From NCBI RefSeq assembly GCF_014646815.1, contig NZ_BMNZ01000001.1, positions 558,001-622,000 of the forward strand: a stretch of DNA of 64,000 bases, read 5' to 3'. The position numbers and the translations under genes are program-made. This document shows positions 18,590-26,081 of the stretch, one piece after another. The notes beneath the pieces were generated by a model. The model saw only the letters and a list, made by a program, of their open reading frames with translations. It did not search any database and was not told the DNA's origin. Numbering within the stretch: position 1 is the stretch's first letter; each line of letters begins with the position of its first letter. The stretch is from Terrabacter tumescens (GTDB taxonomy: Bacteria > Actinomycetota > Actinomycetes > Actinomycetales > Dermatophilaceae).

Positions 18590-20230
18590 TCAGCCGGCTC
18601 GCTCGATGACGGCCGCGGTGGCACCGGCGAGGTCGACGTCGAGCGAGCCGAAGGTGTGGCCGCGAGGCCCCGCGATCCGGCTCGCGACGAACGCGTCGGC
18701 GACGGGACCGGGGGAGTGCTGCACCAGCAGGCTCGCCTGCAGGGCCAGGGCCAGCTGCTCCACGACGGCACGCGCACCGAACGTCGCCTCGGCAGACGTC
18801 GGGTCGAGCGAACGGACCTGCGCCAGAGCGGAGTCCACGTGCGAGTCGAGCTCCGCGCTGCGTCCGCGGACCTCGTGCAGCTCCTTGGTCAGGGCCTCGA
18901 GCGTGGACGGCTCACGGCTCACGGCCCGGAGGACGTCCAGGGCGTTGACGTTGCCGGAGCCCTCCCAGATCGAGTTGAGCGGCGCCTCGCGGTAGAGGCG
19001 CGCGAGGCCGTTCTCCTCGACGTAGCCGTTGCCACCGAGACACTCGAGTGCCTCGGCCACCATCGGTGCCGTGCGCTTGCACACCCAGAACTTCCCGAGC
19101 GCGACACCGAGGCGGGCGAGCTCGGTCTCGCCGGAGTCGACGGCATGCGCGAGGCGAAGCCCGAGGACGGTCGCAGCCTCGGCCTCGAGCGCCAGGTCGG
19201 CCAGCACGTTGCGCATGAGCGGCTGGTCGACGAGCAGCGCCCCGAAGGCCGTGCGGTGCCGCGCGTGGTGCAGCGCCCGCGACAGGGCGTCGCGCATCGT
19301 CGCCGTCGACCCCAGCACGCAGTCGAGGCGGGTCGCCCCCACCATGTCGATGATCGTGCGCACGCCGCGGCCCTCGTCGCCCAGCCGGCTGCCCCACGTC
19401 CCGTCGAGCTCGACCTCGCTCGAGGCGTTGGAGTGGTTGCCGAGCTTGTCCTTGAGCCGCTGGAGGGCGAAGGCGTTGCGCGTGCCGTCGTCGAGCGCGC
19501 GCGGCACGACGAAGCAGGTGAGGCCCCCCGGAGCCTGCGCCAGGACGAGGAAGACGTCGCTCATCGGGGCCGAGCAGAACCACTTGTGGCCCGTCAGGCG
19601 GTACGTCTCGCCCGGCAGGGGGCCTCCCGGGGCGGGCACGGCGCGGGTGGTGTTGGCACGCACGTCCGAGCCGCCCTGCTTCTCGGTCATGCCCATCCCC
19701 GAGAGCGCGCCCGACTTCTGCGAGACGGGGCGGATGCCGGGGTCGTAGCTGCGGCTCGCCAGGGCGGGGAGCCAGCGGGCACCCAGGGTGGCGTCGTGCC
19801 GCAGGGCCGACCCCGCGGCATACGTCATCGACACGGGGCAGCCGTGCCCCGCCTCGACGCGGGACCACATGACGAAGCCCGCGGCGCGGCGCACGTGTGC
19901 GCCCGACGCCGCGAGCGAGGTCCACGGCTCGGCGGTGAGGCCGGCACCGACCGCCTGCGTCAGCAGCCAGTGCCACGAGGGGTGGAACTCCACCTCGTCG
20001 ACGCGGTGGCCGCGCGCGTCGTGCGTGCGCAGGACCGGCACGTTGGCGTCGGCGAGCCGCGCGTGCTCCTGCGCCTGCTCGGTGCCGGCGAGGGCGCCGA
20101 GGGGTCCGAGCGCGGCGAGAGCCGCCGGCCCGGCCCAGCGCTCGACGGACTCGCGCAGCGCGACGTCCTCGGCGAGGAAGTCGCGTCCCACGAAGGGCGG
20201 CACCTGGTTGGTCACCTCGTGTGTGCTCAC
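18590..20230 (-). CDS. Acyl-CoA dehydrogenase, AidB-like
   Basis: The 546-aa length and layout match AidB (E. coli about 541 aa): the FAD segment MGMTEKQGGSDVRANTTR, the GHKWFCSAPMSD strand, RLKDKLGNHSNASSEVELDG and the C-terminal ECLGGNGYVEENGLARLYRE. AidB-like flavoproteins are associated with the response to alkylation damage and can oxidise isovaleryl-CoA weakly. The true substrate here is unknown. The GTG at 20230 (VSTHEVTNQVPPF) matches the usual N-terminus; the longer ATG form would add 34 unconserved residues and run into the yihY promoter. Confidence 0.9.
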   Translation of the reverse strand: MSTHEVTNQVPPFVGRDFLAEDVALRESVERWAGPAALAALGPLGALAGTEQAQEHARLADANVPVLRTHDARGHRVDEVEFHPSWHWLLTQAVGAGLTAEPWTSLAASGAHVRRAAGFVMWSRVEAGHGCPVSMTYAAGSALRHDATLGARWLPALASRSYDPGIRPVSQKSGALSGMGMTEKQGGSDVRANTTRAVPAPGGPLPGETYRLTGHKWFCSAPMSDVFLVLAQAPGGLTCFVVPRALDDGTRNAFALQRLKDKLGNHSNASSEVELDGTWGSRLGDEGRGVRTIIDMVGATRLDCVLGSTATMRDALSRALHHARHRTAFGALLVDQPLMRNVLADLALEAEAATVLGLRLAHAVDSGETELARLGVALGKFWVCKRTAPMVAEALECLGGNGYVEENGLARLYREAPLNSIWEGSGNVNALDVLRAVSREPSTLEALTKELHEVRGRSAELDSHVDSALAQVRSLDPTSAEATFGARAVVEQLALALQASLLVQHSPGPVADAFVASRIAGPRGHTFGSLDVDLAGATAAVIERAG

Positions 20231-20333
20231 CCCGCCGAGACTAGGCGTCGACCGACCCTGGCGACCTGCTGGTCGCGTGTCGCGCCGGTCACCCGTCCTC
20301 CGCACGGCCGCACCCCGGTTAGCCTCGGACACG

Positions 20334-21560
20334 ATGAGCGCGCGGACGAGGATGCGGACAGTGGTGGAGCGGGTCCCGTGGGGCCTCCCGCTCGCAAGGC
20401 TGACGCTCGGGACGATCCGGGTGTGCCTGCGCTACCGCGTCACCGGCCTCGCGGCCGAGGGCGCCTTCTTCATGCTGCTCAGCCTGCCGCCCCTCGTGCT
20501 CGGGCTCTTCGGCGGTCTCGGCTTCGTCGGGGGCTGGATCGGGACCGACACGATCAACAGCATCATCTCCGCGATCCAGGTGTACGCCTCGCGATTCCTC
20601 ACCGAGTCGAGCATCAACGAGCTGCTCCTGCCGACCATCGACGACGTGCTCCGCGACGGACGCGTCGACATCATCTCGGTCGGCTTCATCCTCTCGCTGT
20701 GGTCGGGCTCGCGTGCCCTCAACGTCTTCGTCGACACCGTCTCGATCATGTACGGGCAGAAGGACGCCCGGGGGATCGTGCACATGCGCGCCTTCAGCCT
20801 GCTGCTCTACACGTTCGGCATCCTCTCCGCGGTCGTCGTGCTGCCGCTCATGCTCCTGGGGCCCGGGCTGCTGGCCTCCTGGCTGCCGGACGCCGCCGCG
20901 ACAGTCACCAAGGCGCTCTACTGGCCGACGCTGATCGTCTTCAGCGTGCTGCTGCTCGCATCGATGTACCACGTCTCGACGCCGCAGCGCAGCCCGTGGC
21001 GGCGCAACGTCCCGGGCGCCGTCCTCGCCATGGGGATCTGGATCGGCGCGTCGTTCGTCGTGCGCATCTCGCTCGAGGCGTCGATGGGCGGGTCGTCGAT
21101 CTACGGCCCGCTCAGCACCCCCATCGTGCTGCTCGTCTGGTTGTACGCGTTGGCCGTCGCCATCCTCATCGGCGCGGGCCTCAACGCGGCCGTGCGCAGC
21201 CTGTGGCCCGTCGACCTGCACGAGGGCGCCGACGTGCGGCTCGTCAACTGGGCGATGGAGGGCGCCGGGGGACTGCTGACGAAGGTCGAGGGTCATGCGG
21301 GCACGGCCGACGCCGACCCGCCGGCGGCGTACGACGGGGTCGACTCGGCTGCCGCCGGCACGGGCTCTGCCTCGGCCAGCGGGCGTCGCGAGCGGGACCA
21401 GCAGTTCGAGAGCACGGACCACGGCCCGATCAAGGCAGCGATCCAGCGCGGCGTGGGCGGCGGCTCGCAGCCTCCCTCAGGGGCCTCTGGCCAGAGCGCC
21501 GCCGGGAGCTCCGACGGAGGCTCGAACGGGCGTTCTGAGAAGGCCCCGCGAGGTGGCTGA
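20334..21560 (+). CDS. YihY/BrkB family inner-membrane protein
   Basis: The 408-aa protein has six hydrophobic segments and the YihY pattern (LRYRVTGLAAEGAFFMLLSL at the start; LWSGSRALNVFVDTV; GSSIYGPLSTPIVLLVWLYA). Older names as ribonuclease BN are wrong for this family, whose function is unsettled. The last 100 residues are a hydrophilic, Ser/Gly/Ala-rich, probably disordered cytoplasmic tail. The start is divergent from the AidB-like gene by about 100 bases. A tRNA cluster follows. Confidence 0.9.
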   Translation: MSARTRMRTVVERVPWGLPLARLTLGTIRVCLRYRVTGLAAEGAFFMLLSLPPLVLGLFGGLGFVGGWIGTDTINSIISAIQVYASRFLTESSINELLLPTIDDVLRDGRVDIISVGFILSLWSGSRALNVFVDTVSIMYGQKDARGIVHMRAFSLLLYTFGILSAVVVLPLMLLGPGLLASWLPDAAATVTKALYWPTLIVFSVLLLASMYHVSTPQRSPWRRNVPGAVLAMGIWIGASFVVRISLEASMGGSSIYGPLSTPIVLLVWLYALAVAILIGAGLNAAVRSLWPVDLHEGADVRLVNWAMEGAGGLLTKVEGHAGTADADPPAAYDGVDSAAAGTGSASASGRRERDQQFESTDHGPIKAAIQRGVGGGSQPPSGASGQSAAGSSDGGSNGRSEKAPRGG

Positions 21561-21580
21561 GCGCGCTCCGGAGCCGATTT

Positions 21581-21608
21581 TGTGTCTCGTGGATCGATCG
21601 GCTAATGT
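21581..21608 (+). promoter_or_regulatory. Likely promoter of the tRNA-Gly/Cys/Val cluster
   Basis: TTGTGT (-35 like) and TAATGT (-10 like) are separated by 16 bases and end 42 bases before tRNA-Gly. This is an AT-rich patch in otherwise GC-rich DNA. Similar -10 hexamers lie before the other two tRNA loci (TATGGT at 38793, TATTGT at 43070). Confidence 0.5.
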
Positions 21609-21650
21609 CTACCAAGCACGCAGCGGGGAAGTTACACCGCTGGTGTTTCC

Positions 21651-21723
21651 GCGGACGTAGCTCAGTTGGTAGAGCGCAACCTTGCCAAGGTTGAGGTCGC
21701 CGGTTCGAGCCCGGTCGTCCGCT
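21651..21723 (+). tRNA. tRNA-Gly (GCC)
   Basis: A complete 73-nt cloverleaf: acceptor GCGGACG pairs with CGTCCGC, the D arm reads AGCTCAGTTGGTAGAGC, the anticodon loop TTGCCAA gives GCC, and the T arm is GGTTCGAGCC. The discriminator is T and CCA is not encoded. An identical copy is at 38840-38912. Confidence 0.97.
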
Positions 21724-21751
21724 CGGAGGCAAAGATCCACTTGCCTTCCAC

Positions 21752-21822
21752 GGTGGAGTGGCCGAGAGGCGAGGCAGCGGCCTGCAAAGCCGCGTACACG
21801 GGTTCAAATCCCGTCTCCACCT
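21752..21822 (+). tRNA. tRNA-Cys (GCA)
   Basis: A 71-nt cloverleaf with acceptor GGTGGAG/CTCCACC, anticodon loop CTGCAAA (GCA), T loop GGTTCAAATCC and the discriminator T expected for tRNA-Cys. It lies 28 bases after tRNA-Gly, probably in the same transcript. Confidence 0.96.
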
Positions 21823-21866
21823 CGGTGAGACACCACGTAGTATCCAGCAGGACAAGCAAGACCCCC

Positions 21867-21941
21867 GGGCGATTGGCGCAGCGGTAGCGCGCTTCCTTGA
21901 CACGGAAGAGGTCACTGGTTCAAACCCAGTATCGCCCACCA
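21867..21941 (+). tRNA. tRNA-Val (GAC), CCA encoded; probable attachment site
   Basis: The acceptor is GGGCGAT/ATCGCCC, the anticodon loop TTGACAC gives GAC, and the T arm is TGGTTCAAACCCA. Unlike the other tRNAs here, CCA is encoded (21939-21941). The remains of a tyrosine-recombinase gene end at this tRNA on the opposite strand, so its 3' half is the likely insertion target of a lost mobile element. Confidence 0.96.
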
Positions 21942-21947
21942 GAGAAG

Positions 21948-21988
21948 AACAGCCCCTGACCAGCGGAGACGCAGGTCAGGGGCTGTTT
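21948..21988 (+). terminator. Terminator of the tRNA cluster
   Basis: A perfect 14-bp inverted repeat (AACAGCCCCTGACC with GGTCAGGGGCTGTT, 12-nt loop) is followed by one further T, 7 bases after tRNA-Val. Confidence 0.85.
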
Positions 21989-22005
21989 GCATCTTCGGCG
22001 GCACG

Positions 22006-22132
22006 GGGCTCGACGAGCCTCGGCCCTGGTCTTGCCGCTCGCGCCCTTGCCGATGCGCTTGCCGTCCGGCTGGAAGCCAACATGGGCCGTTGCGATCCAG
22101 CGCCGGCGCGAATCTGAGTGGTGCAGCCACAC
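22006..22132 (-). pseudogene. Truncated tyrosine-recombinase (integrase) gene
   Basis: From the GTG at 22132 the minus strand reads WIATAHVGFQPDGKRIGKGA followed by SGKTRAEARR. This is the N-terminal arm-binding (AP2-like) region found in actinobacterial phage and ICE integrases. Similarity stops after about 40 residues, and the frame runs into the tRNA terminator and tRNA-Val, so the SAM-like and catalytic domains are gone. It begins 9 bases after the xis remnant, the usual xis-int order pointing at a tRNA. Confidence 0.7.
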
Positions 22133-22141
22133 TCTCCGCGG

Positions 22142-22350
22142 TTACGCCTGGTGCTCAAGGTTTCGAGCCTCGGACTCGAGGAGCATCAAGTAGCGCTCTA
22201 GGGCTGCTGCCGTCACGTCACACCGTCTGCCGGGTGGACCACCTCGAGGCGGTGGGCACGTATCTGCTCGTAGATGACGCTTGTGCCCATGCTGAGGAGT
22301 GAGATCACATCTGGGATCGTGTAAAGAGCCCGCTCCGCGAGAATGGTCAT
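22142..22350 (-). pseudogene. Frameshifted excisionase-like HTH gene
   Basis: After a strong AGGAGG site, the ATG at 22350 opens with ALYTIPDVISLLSMGTSVIY then EQIRAHRLEVV. This is the helix-turn-helix of MerR/excisionase-type proteins that accompany actinobacterial integrases. The frame then leads to a stop at 22213. The expected C-terminus (TAAALERYLMLLESEA) continues in the -1 frame to a TAA at 22142, so about one base is missing near 22237. It would be about 69 aa if intact. With the integrase stub it marks a dead integrative element. Confidence 0.7.
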
Positions 22351-22483
22351 GGTGCCTCCTGCACCGGTTCTTGGACAAGGTGCAAGGCCCCAGCGGCCAA
22401 AGCGGCCGGCCCAACCGCGGTGATGCAGCTGGCACCGCCGTCGCGAGGCTGGTGACGGCCGCCTCGCGGGGTATGGGGGTGCC

Positions 22484-23146
22484 ATGGCAGATACGGCGAT
22501 CTTCGACGTCGACGGCACCCTCGTGGACACCAACTACCAGCATGCTGTTGCGTGGTTCCGAGCCCTGCGCCGCTATGACATCACCCGGCCGATGTGGCGT
22601 ATCCACCGCGGCATCGGGATGGGCGGGGACCAGTTCGTCTCGGCTGTCGCCGGTCGGGAGGCCGAGGAAGCGCACGGGGACGACCTCCGCGAGGCGTGGG
22701 CGGAGGAGTTCGATGAGCTGATCGGCGAGATCCAGCCTTTCGAAGGTGCGCATGAGCTGTTGGCCGAGGTCAAAGAGCGCGGCTTCCGGCTGGTTCTTGC
22801 CAGCTCAGGCAAGACCCAGCACGTCGAGGCGTTCCTCGACCTCATCGACGGCAAGTCCATCGCAGACGCCTGGACGACCTCGGACGATGTGGAGAAGAGC
22901 AAACCCGAGCCGGACATCGTGTCGGCGGCGGTGGCCAAGGTCGAGGGTGCCAGCGCCATAATGGTGGGCGACTCCATCTACGACGCTCAGGCGGCGGCCA
23001 AGCTCAGCATTCCGACCCTCGGCGTCCGAACCGGGGGCTTCTCCGTCGGTGAGCTGCAGGAGGCGGGGGTCCTGCAGGTCTTCGACTCGCTGGTGGCCTT
23101 CCGCTACGCGCTGGATGGCACCCCCTTGGCTCGCGCCAGCCGCTGA
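22484..23146 (+). CDS. HAD-superfamily hydrolase, phosphoglycolate-phosphatase-like
   Basis: The 220-aa protein shows all four HAD motifs: FDVDGTLVDTNY (motif I, nucleophile Asp), LASSGK (motif II), KSKPEPD (motif III Lys) and VGDSIYDAQAA (motif IV). A helical cap lies between motifs I and II. It would remove phosphate from a small phosphorylated metabolite; the substrate is not known. It is intact although surrounded by broken genes. An 8-bp inverted repeat (CGCGAGGC, 22442-22468) just upstream could be an operator. Confidence 0.9.
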   Translation: MADTAIFDVDGTLVDTNYQHAVAWFRALRRYDITRPMWRIHRGIGMGGDQFVSAVAGREAEEAHGDDLREAWAEEFDELIGEIQPFEGAHELLAEVKERGFRLVLASSGKTQHVEAFLDLIDGKSIADAWTTSDDVEKSKPEPDIVSAAVAKVEGASAIMVGDSIYDAQAAAKLSIPTLGVRTGGFSVGELQEAGVLQVFDSLVAFRYALDGTPLARASR

Positions 23147-23400
23147 GCGCGGTGGTGGGATCGTTCTTGATGCTGTGCTGTCGCTACTGCGTCGGCGCCA
23201 AGACAACCAGCTGGCGAGGAGCCAGCCACCCTGGGAGCGGGTCCGGCGACGACTTCTGCTTGCACAGCTCGTGGTGGTTCATCGCGCTGGCAACGCACCA
23301 CCTGCGGTGGCCGGGCAGGCTTCAGGCCGCGGCGCCGGTGAAGGGAGCAAACCACTGGCCGTCGCCCGAACGGCGCCCCGTCGTCTGCTCCCGACGGAGT

Positions 23401-23817
23401 TCAGTCCTGTGAGATCGCTTGGATCAGGTCACCGGCCGCCTCATCGGGCAACGCACGGGCGAGGTCGGCCTGACTGAGCATCCCGACGAGCTGGTGGCCG
23501 TCGATCACCGGCAGGCGCCGCACCCGGTGCTCGCTCATCGTGCGCAGGGCCTCTTCCAGTGTGTCGTCGGCGCCGATCGTGACCGGCTTCCCCTTGGCGA
23601 GGGAGCCCGCTGTCGTCGAGTCGGGATCGAGTCCTGCCGCGACGACCTTGATGGCGATGTCACGGTCGGTGACCATTCCCTTGAGCTTGTCGTCGGTGCC
23701 GCAGATCGGCACCGACCCCACCTGCAGCTCCTTGAGGCGTTTGGCTGCCTCGCGGATGGTGTCGTTCTCGCCGATGCACTCGGCACCGGCAGTCATTGCT
23801 TCGCGTGCTGTGGTCAC
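23401..23817 (-). CDS. CBS-domain protein (Hrp1-like)
   Basis: The 138-aa protein consists of two CBS domains (about residues 8-62 and 75-130) with characteristic MVTDRDIAIKVVA and MSEHRVRRLPVIDGHQLVGM. Small stand-alone pairs of this kind resemble the mycobacterial hypoxia-response protein Hrp1 and may sense adenine nucleotides. A perfect AAGGAGG ribosome-binding site precedes the GTG start at 23817. It is monocistronic. About 250 bp without a recognisable gene separate it from the HAD gene. Confidence 0.9.
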   Translation of the reverse strand: MTTAREAMTAGAECIGENDTIREAAKRLKELQVGSVPICGTDDKLKGMVTDRDIAIKVVAAGLDPDSTTAGSLAKGKPVTIGADDTLEEALRTMSEHRVRRLPVIDGHQLVGMLSQADLARALPDEAAGDLIQAISQD

Positions 23818-23969
23818 AAGTCCTCCTTCGGATCCGGTCGCCCCGGCCCGGGCACCACCGGGATGTGGTGTCCCGAGAGGGCCTTCCCATACCCGACGGC
23901 GCCCGGCCCACGCAGCCGACGCGGCCAACGCGGGTGTCCGGCAGGACCGTTCAGGGCCCGGGCATGAGC

Positions 23970-24003
23970 AGGCGCCTCGACCCATCGGGTGGTCGAGGCG
24001 CCT
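23970..24003 (-). terminator. Stem-loop after the Excalibur remnant
   Basis: A perfect 13-bp inverted repeat (AGGCGCCTCGACC with GGTCGAGGCGCCT, 8-nt loop) lies 44 bases downstream of the Excalibur-domain stop on the minus strand. Confidence 0.6.
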
Positions 24004-24047
24004 GTTCGGATTGGGACTGCCGCAGAGGTGGCCGACCCTGCGATGCT

Positions 24048-24330
24048 TCACTCGCACGCCACGCCGTCGCCGTCCGTGTTGAGCTCGCGGGAATATCCCG
24101 GCTGCCGGCGTAGATCGGGTCTGCCCCGGCAGCACGCACGGCGGAGCGGTTGGCGTAGTGGACGTCCTCGCGGGCCGCCTCGTCCGCGGCCTCTTCCGCA
24201 GCTGCCTTTTCAGCCTGGGCGGCGGCCTTTGCGCGCGCGGCGGCGGCTGCCTTGGCCTTCGCTGCTGCCGCGGCCTTGGTGGCGGCAGCAGCCGCGTCGA
24301 CTGTCGGCGTCGGGGACGGGCGGCGCCCCC
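24048..24330 (-). pseudogene. Frameshifted Excalibur (calcium-binding) domain gene
   Basis: The minus strand encodes an Ala/Lys-rich, probably helical linker (KAAAAAKAKAAAAARAKAA) leading to YANRSAVRAAGADPIYAG, the first half of an Excalibur domain. The second half, GYSRELNTDGDGVACE plus stop, lies in another frame. Restoring one G in the GGCAGCC run near 24100 would rebuild the usual AGEPGYS junction exactly. Upstream, a hydrophobic stub and an Ala/Pro-rich segment are scattered over several frames, so the 5' part is also decayed or wrong. Such proteins are normally secreted or membrane-anchored. Confidence 0.65.
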
Positions 24331-24476
24331 GTCCTACGGAGCGCCCGCGATGGGAACGGCTGCTGCAGTTCGCGGTGGAGCTGTGGAGGCGGCCGCTGCG
24401 AGCAGCTCTCGAGGCAGGCGCTCACGCGGTCGTCGTCGGGACGGCCATGACCCATCCGACGACCATCCCCTATGGT

Positions 24477-25262
24477 TCACGGCCGCTCTGACCGACGACA
24501 GCTAGCGGAGCCAACCGAACTCGCAACCTCGGACCATGAGTCCAGCACTTGTGCGATCTCCGAAACACGTCGGGCCGGGGGAGGAGTCGATGTCTCTCCA
24601 TGGTGGAACCGGGGTGCAGGGGACGGCTGCGGCACGTCATCGACGTCCATGAACGCCTTGCGCTCGCGTGAGTGCTCATGAGACGTGACCTCATGGAGCT
24701 CGAGAACGCGGGTGACGCAGGCATCGGTGGGCTCGAGCCGTTCCGCCCACTCGTCCCTGCTGAGCTCCTGGAACCGTCGGGCGATGGTCTCCCGGAGGTG
24801 GGGCCACGCATCCCGGTCGTACTGCGATGCCGCCAGCGCCGCGTCGAGTCCCATGACCTCGAGCATCTTCGCGAAGAACTCGGCCTCGACGCAGCCCACC
24901 GCGACGTACCGCCCGTCGGCACAGGCATACGTGCCGTAGAACGGGGCCCCGCCGTCGAGAAGATTCTCGCCGCGTGGGTGGCGCCACGTGCCCGAGGCCT
25001 TCAAACCGTGCAGGAAGGTCGTCAGCAATGCCGCCCCATCCACCATCGCGGCGTCGATGAGGTCTCCTCGCCCCGTTCGCTCGCGCGCGAGAAGCGCCGC
25101 GACGACGCCCAGCGCCATGACCATGCCACCGCCTGCGAAGTCGCCGACGAGGTTGACGGCGCCACCGGCGGCTCACCGGCGGGTCCGATCGACCCCAGAG
25201 CTCCGGAGAGGGCGATGTAGTTAATGTCGTGGCCCGCGGTGCGCGACAACGGACCCCTCTGT
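24477..25262 (-). pseudogene. 5'-truncated, frameshifted CaiB/BaiF (type III) CoA-transferase, alpha-methylacyl-CoA racemase-like
   Basis: Similarity begins at [20 protein letters not shown], which in intact proteins lies about 115-120 residues into the enzyme. The N-terminal part is missing and a stop sits just upstream. The frame changes near 25170 between GEPPV and [12 protein letters not shown], then continues unbroken through [29 protein letters not shown] and QPSPAPRF to the stop at 24477. Intact relatives move or racemise CoA thioesters in fatty-acid or bile-acid-like catabolism. The truncated end abuts the Nramp fragment, which suggests a deletion junction. Confidence 0.7.
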
Positions 25263-25270
25263 CCCCGGCG

Positions 25271-25420
25271 TCACCCTCGTGGGGAGCGCTCCTCGAGGCT
25301 GGGTGCTTGGGAACCGCCGAGCTCCTCCGCGCGCAGCTCCTCAACGCGGTGGGCGGACCGCCAGAGGAAGAGGTAGGGAGACAAGGTGGTGCCCGGGATG
25401 GCCACGATCATCGCCCAGTA
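25271..25420 (-). pseudogene. Fragment of an Nramp-type divalent metal transporter
   Basis: A stretch of about 50 codons reads AMIVAIPGTTLSPYLFLWRS followed by AHRVEELRAEE, close to the TM segment of Nramp/MntH proteins (usually ILGTTISPYLFFWQ...). Nothing on either side continues the transporter and the frame ends at 25271. It is a relic rather than a gene. The identification rests on this one motif. Confidence 0.5.
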
Positions 25421-25530
25421 GTGCCATCCCCGAGCACGTCTGCTGGGAGCGCGAAACTCTCGGCGGCCCGGACAGCCCCGGCCCGGATGAGTGACCACAC
25501 TCCACGGGGGCCGGGCCTCAACGAGGCGGT

Positions 25531-25726
25531 CGCCGACCACCTCCGGGCTGACAAGGCCGCGGGCATGACCCCGACGTGTCAGATCCGGCGGCCTGAACGC
25601 TTTCCTTGTCGTCACGGCGGCCGCCGAGGACCTGCGTAGCAGTAAGTGCAGTAAGCCCCTCGCCTTCCGCGGTCCGCGGAAGGGGCGACCATGCGTCGCC
25701 GACCAGCTCCGGGCTGGCAAGGCCGT
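25531..25726. repeat. Imperfect 29-bp direct repeat
   Basis: CGCCGACCACCTCCGGGCTG plus ACAAGGCCG (25531-25559) recurs with two or three changes at 25697-25726. The copies are about 166 bp apart. It could be a trace of duplication or of an element end. Confidence 0.6.
25663..25683. terminator. GC-rich palindromic hairpin
   Basis: CCTTCCGCGG, one T, then CCGCGGAAGG: a perfect 10-bp inverted repeat between relics. It may be a terminator or a remnant of one. No T-run follows. Confidence 0.4.
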
Positions 25727-25862
25727 GGAGCGATGCCGCATCAGAGGGTCGGGACCTGGAGGTGCCGGCCCCCACGGGCGCTCATGGCGCCTCGGGGTGG
25801 GTAGGTCTGGGATGCAAGGGCGCTCAAGACGTCGGGCCTTCTGCCCAAAGGAAGGAGGCCTC

Positions 25863-26081
25863 GTGCAGATCCAGCCGAGAGACCGCTACCTCCTGACCCG
25901 CCGCCTCCAGGGAATGAAGGAGCGAGCCCGGCTCTGTGACATACCACTTCGGAGCTGCCCCGTGGCTGTGGCTGTGGCCGTGGCTGTGGCTGTGGCTGTG
26001 CACCACGGTGAGGCATCGGAGGGGCTGAAGTACTCGGAGCGGCAGTACTGGTCGTCCCGGACGCCGGAGTTCAGGCCGTGA
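25863..26081 (+). CDS. Small hypothetical protein with (Val-Ala) repeat
   Basis: A 72-codon frame opens with GTG right after a strong AAGGAAGGAGG site and ends in a TGA that overlaps the GTG of the next gene by four bases. Both point to a real, translationally coupled gene. The product has a basic N-terminus (RDRYLLTRRLQGMKERAR), then a run of alternating Val-Ala made by a hexanucleotide repeat, then a polar tail. It matches no family I recognise. The reverse strand of the same repeat would encode a His-rich peptide (HSHSHSHGHSHSHG), which has lower third-position GC and no ribosome-binding site. Confidence 0.45.
   Translation: MQIQPRDRYLLTRRLQGMKERARLCDIPLRSCPVAVAVAVAVAVAVHHGEASEGLKYSERQYWSSRTPEFRP
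25962..25997 (+). repeat. Hexanucleotide tandem repeat (GTGGCT)6
   Basis: Six units of GTGGCT, one with a T-to-C change, lie inside the small frame. Unit gain or loss keeps the frame, so length variation between strains is likely. Confidence 0.9.

Larger units (their letters stand above)
25421..25862. other. Gene-poor stretch in the decayed zone
   Basis: About 440 bp with no recognisable gene. It contains an imperfect 29-bp direct repeat, a 10-bp GC-rich hairpin at 25663-25683 and a doubled GCAGTAAG at 25639-25656. Frames are open on both strands but show no family similarity. Confidence 0.5.

Noticed and set aside
25824-26006. His-rich peptide gene on the minus strand
   Set aside because: Lower third-position GC than the plus-strand frame, no ribosome-binding site, and the plus frame is coupled to the GT2 gene. 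It is kept only as an alternative in the findings.
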